From contig JAEZTJ010000093.1 of assembly GCA_023421505.1 (NCBI GenBank), forward strand, positions 186,001-250,000: DNA of 64,000 nucleotides. The letters are read 5' to 3'. The stretch's first letter is position 1. Every line of letters begins with the position of its first letter. The DNA is from Bacillota bacterium. GTDB taxonomy: Bacteria > Bacillota > Clostridia > Lachnospirales > Lachnospiraceae. A program made the position numbers and the translations under genes. The notes under the pieces are model-generated. The model ran no database searches and was not told where the DNA came from. It saw nothing but the letters and a program-made list of their open reading frames with translations. Shown here one piece after another: positions 63,202 to 64,000 of this stretch.

Positions 63202-63894
63202 CTAATCCGTCAAAACTCTTTGTACTTTTTCGGAAGATAGATCTTTCGTATTGCCTTGAAGAGTGATATTACCTTTCTCCATCACATAAAGATAATCCGA
63301 TATTCCAAGGACAAATTCCAGATATTGCTCCACGATGAATACTGTTATTTGTAGTTCCTGATTTACCTTGCGGATTGTATTTCCAATATCCTCAATGATG
63401 GAGGGTTGAATTCCTTCTGTGGGTTCGTCCAGAATGAGAAGCTTAGGCTTCACAACCAGTGCGCGGGCAATCGCTAATTGCTGCTGTTGTCCACCGGACA
63501 GATCTCCTCCCCTGCGCTTCGCAAATTTAGGCAGAATCGGAAATAGCTCATAAATATAATCCGGTATTTTCCCCTTTTCTCCCTGGGCTGTAAGACCCAA
63601 CTGCAGATTTTCCTGAACCGTCATTTGCGGAAAAATATCCCGCCCCTGAGGTACGTATCCTATCCCGAGCTTCACTCGGTCATAGGTTGGAAGATTGATC
63701 ATTTCTGTGCCATAAAACTGTAAGCTTCCCTCCGGGGTCTTCACCAAACCCAGGATGCTTTTTAATGTTGTACTTTTTCCTACCCCGTTGCGTCCGATCA
63801 GGCACGTAATCTTCTCCTTAGGAATTTCAAGCTTTAGTTGATGAATTACATTGCTCTCCCCATAGTAGGCACTTAATTGATCAATTTTAAGCAC
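63202..63894 (-). CDS. urtE: Urea ABC transporter ATPase UrtE
   Basis: 231 aa LivF-type ATPase. Walker A GRNGVGKSTTLK, GYVPQGRDIFPQMTVQENL (typical of UrtE), signature LSGGQQQQLAIARA, Walker B LLILDEPTEGIQPSI, EQYLEFVLGISD. GTG at 63894 is chosen because GGAGGAGAG precedes it. It overlaps the urtD stop by 8 bp. The urease operon downstream supports a urea substrate rather than branched-chain amino acids. Confidence 0.93.
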   Translation of the reverse strand: MLKIDQLSAYYGESNVIHQLKLEIPKEKITCLIGRNGVGKSTTLKSILGLVKTPEGSLQFYGTEMINLPTYDRVKLGIGYVPQGRDIFPQMTVQENLQLGLTAQGEKGKIPDYIYELFPILPKFAKRRGGDLSGGQQQQLAIARALVVKPKLLILDEPTEGIQPSIIEDIGNTIRKVNQELQITVFIVEQYLEFVLGISDYLYVMEKGNITLQGNTKDLSSEKVQRVLTD

Positions 63895-64000
63895 TGCGCT
63901 CTCCTCCTCTTCCCAAGTAAACCGATTGCACGGTCTGATCTGCAAGTATCTCTAAAATATTTCCCTGCATGAGTACCTTACCCTCATGTAATACGGTCAC
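63887..64000 (-). CDS. urtD: Urea ABC transporter ATPase UrtD (partial)
   Basis: The last 37 codons of a gene entering from the right edge: VTVLHEGKVLMQGNILEIL then VQSVYLGRGGERSA and TAA at 63889-63887. This C-terminus (HEGKVL-x-G, then V-x-x-VYLGR) is the LivG/UrtD type. Overlap with urtE shows translational coupling. Confidence 0.88.
   Translation of the reverse strand: MTVLHEGKVLMQGNILEILADQTVQSVYLGRGGERSA

Overview
The window looks like a chromosomal stretch of a low-GC, spore-forming anaerobic Firmicute of the Lachnospiraceae (Lachnoclostridium / Anaerocolumna-like). The evidence is the AT-rich intergenic DNA, strong GGAGG ribosome binding sites, frequent GTG/TTG starts, a SleB-type cortex hydrolase, class II aldolases, a NiaX-like ECF S component, and plant-sugar catabolic genes with a Rbs-type ABC importer. 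I see no rRNA, tRNA, CRISPR array, insertion-sequence transposase or prophage body. This placement comes from gene content only.

Layout. 1-7.3 kb (minus): chemotaxis and signalling block with cheW, an MCP, a tetR, cheA and a multi-PAS protein cut by the left edge. 7.4-9.1 kb: tgt-yajC. 9.7-12.2 kb: a GGDEF-EAL protein. 12.3-14.5 kb: two adjacent, non-identical class II fructose-bisphosphate aldolases. 14.8-20.3 kb: a small Trp/Tyr/Pro/Arg-rich peptide, a thioesterase, an amidase, a coiled-coil protein, an 8-oxoguanine glycosylase, an Ldh2-type dehydrogenase and a vitamin (probably niacin) ECF S component. 20.4-21.4 kb: an HD-GYP protein.

21.6-36.5 kb (minus) is a 13-gene sugar locus: LacI regulator, FucI-like isomerase, split transketolase (N and C subunits), GlpK-like FGGY kinase, RbsB-DUF2291-RbsA-RbsC importer, RbsD, RbsK and two cytoplasmic carbohydrate-active enzymes (DUF5060/DUF4038-like and GH130). 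Isomerase, FGGY kinase and split transketolase together match the published logic of non-oxidative D-apiose catabolism, so apiose or another branched sugar is the leading hypothesis. A palindrome TATGGTGCATA lies upstream of both the lacI-led operon and the GH130 gene.

37-44.3 kb: a ferritin-like protein and small hydrophilic peptides on the plus strand. They flank a minus-strand block of three tandem ~80-aa phage-tail-collar proteins, a discoidin/cadherin-like protein, a 976-aa secreted propeller/InlB-repeat protein and a 49-aa peptide. This is the least explained gene set here. A possible three-way-junction element lies upstream of it.

44.4-56.9 kb: ABC exporter with divergent AraC, a PLP sulfur-amino-acid enzyme with LysR, MATE and MFS transporters with AraC, a LysM/SleB hydrolase, GreA and a cytidylate-kinase-like protein. 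57-64 kb (minus): urtD-urtE (end of a urea ABC importer), a receiver-histidine kinase, and a complete urease operon ureAB(fused)-C-E-F-G-D.

Non-coding repeats are a second theme: a three-copy terminal-inverted-repeat element (one copy lies inside the sugar operon), a nested ~205-bp palindrome at 9.15 kb, and a two-copy ~62-bp hairpin whose stem shows a compensatory base-pair change.
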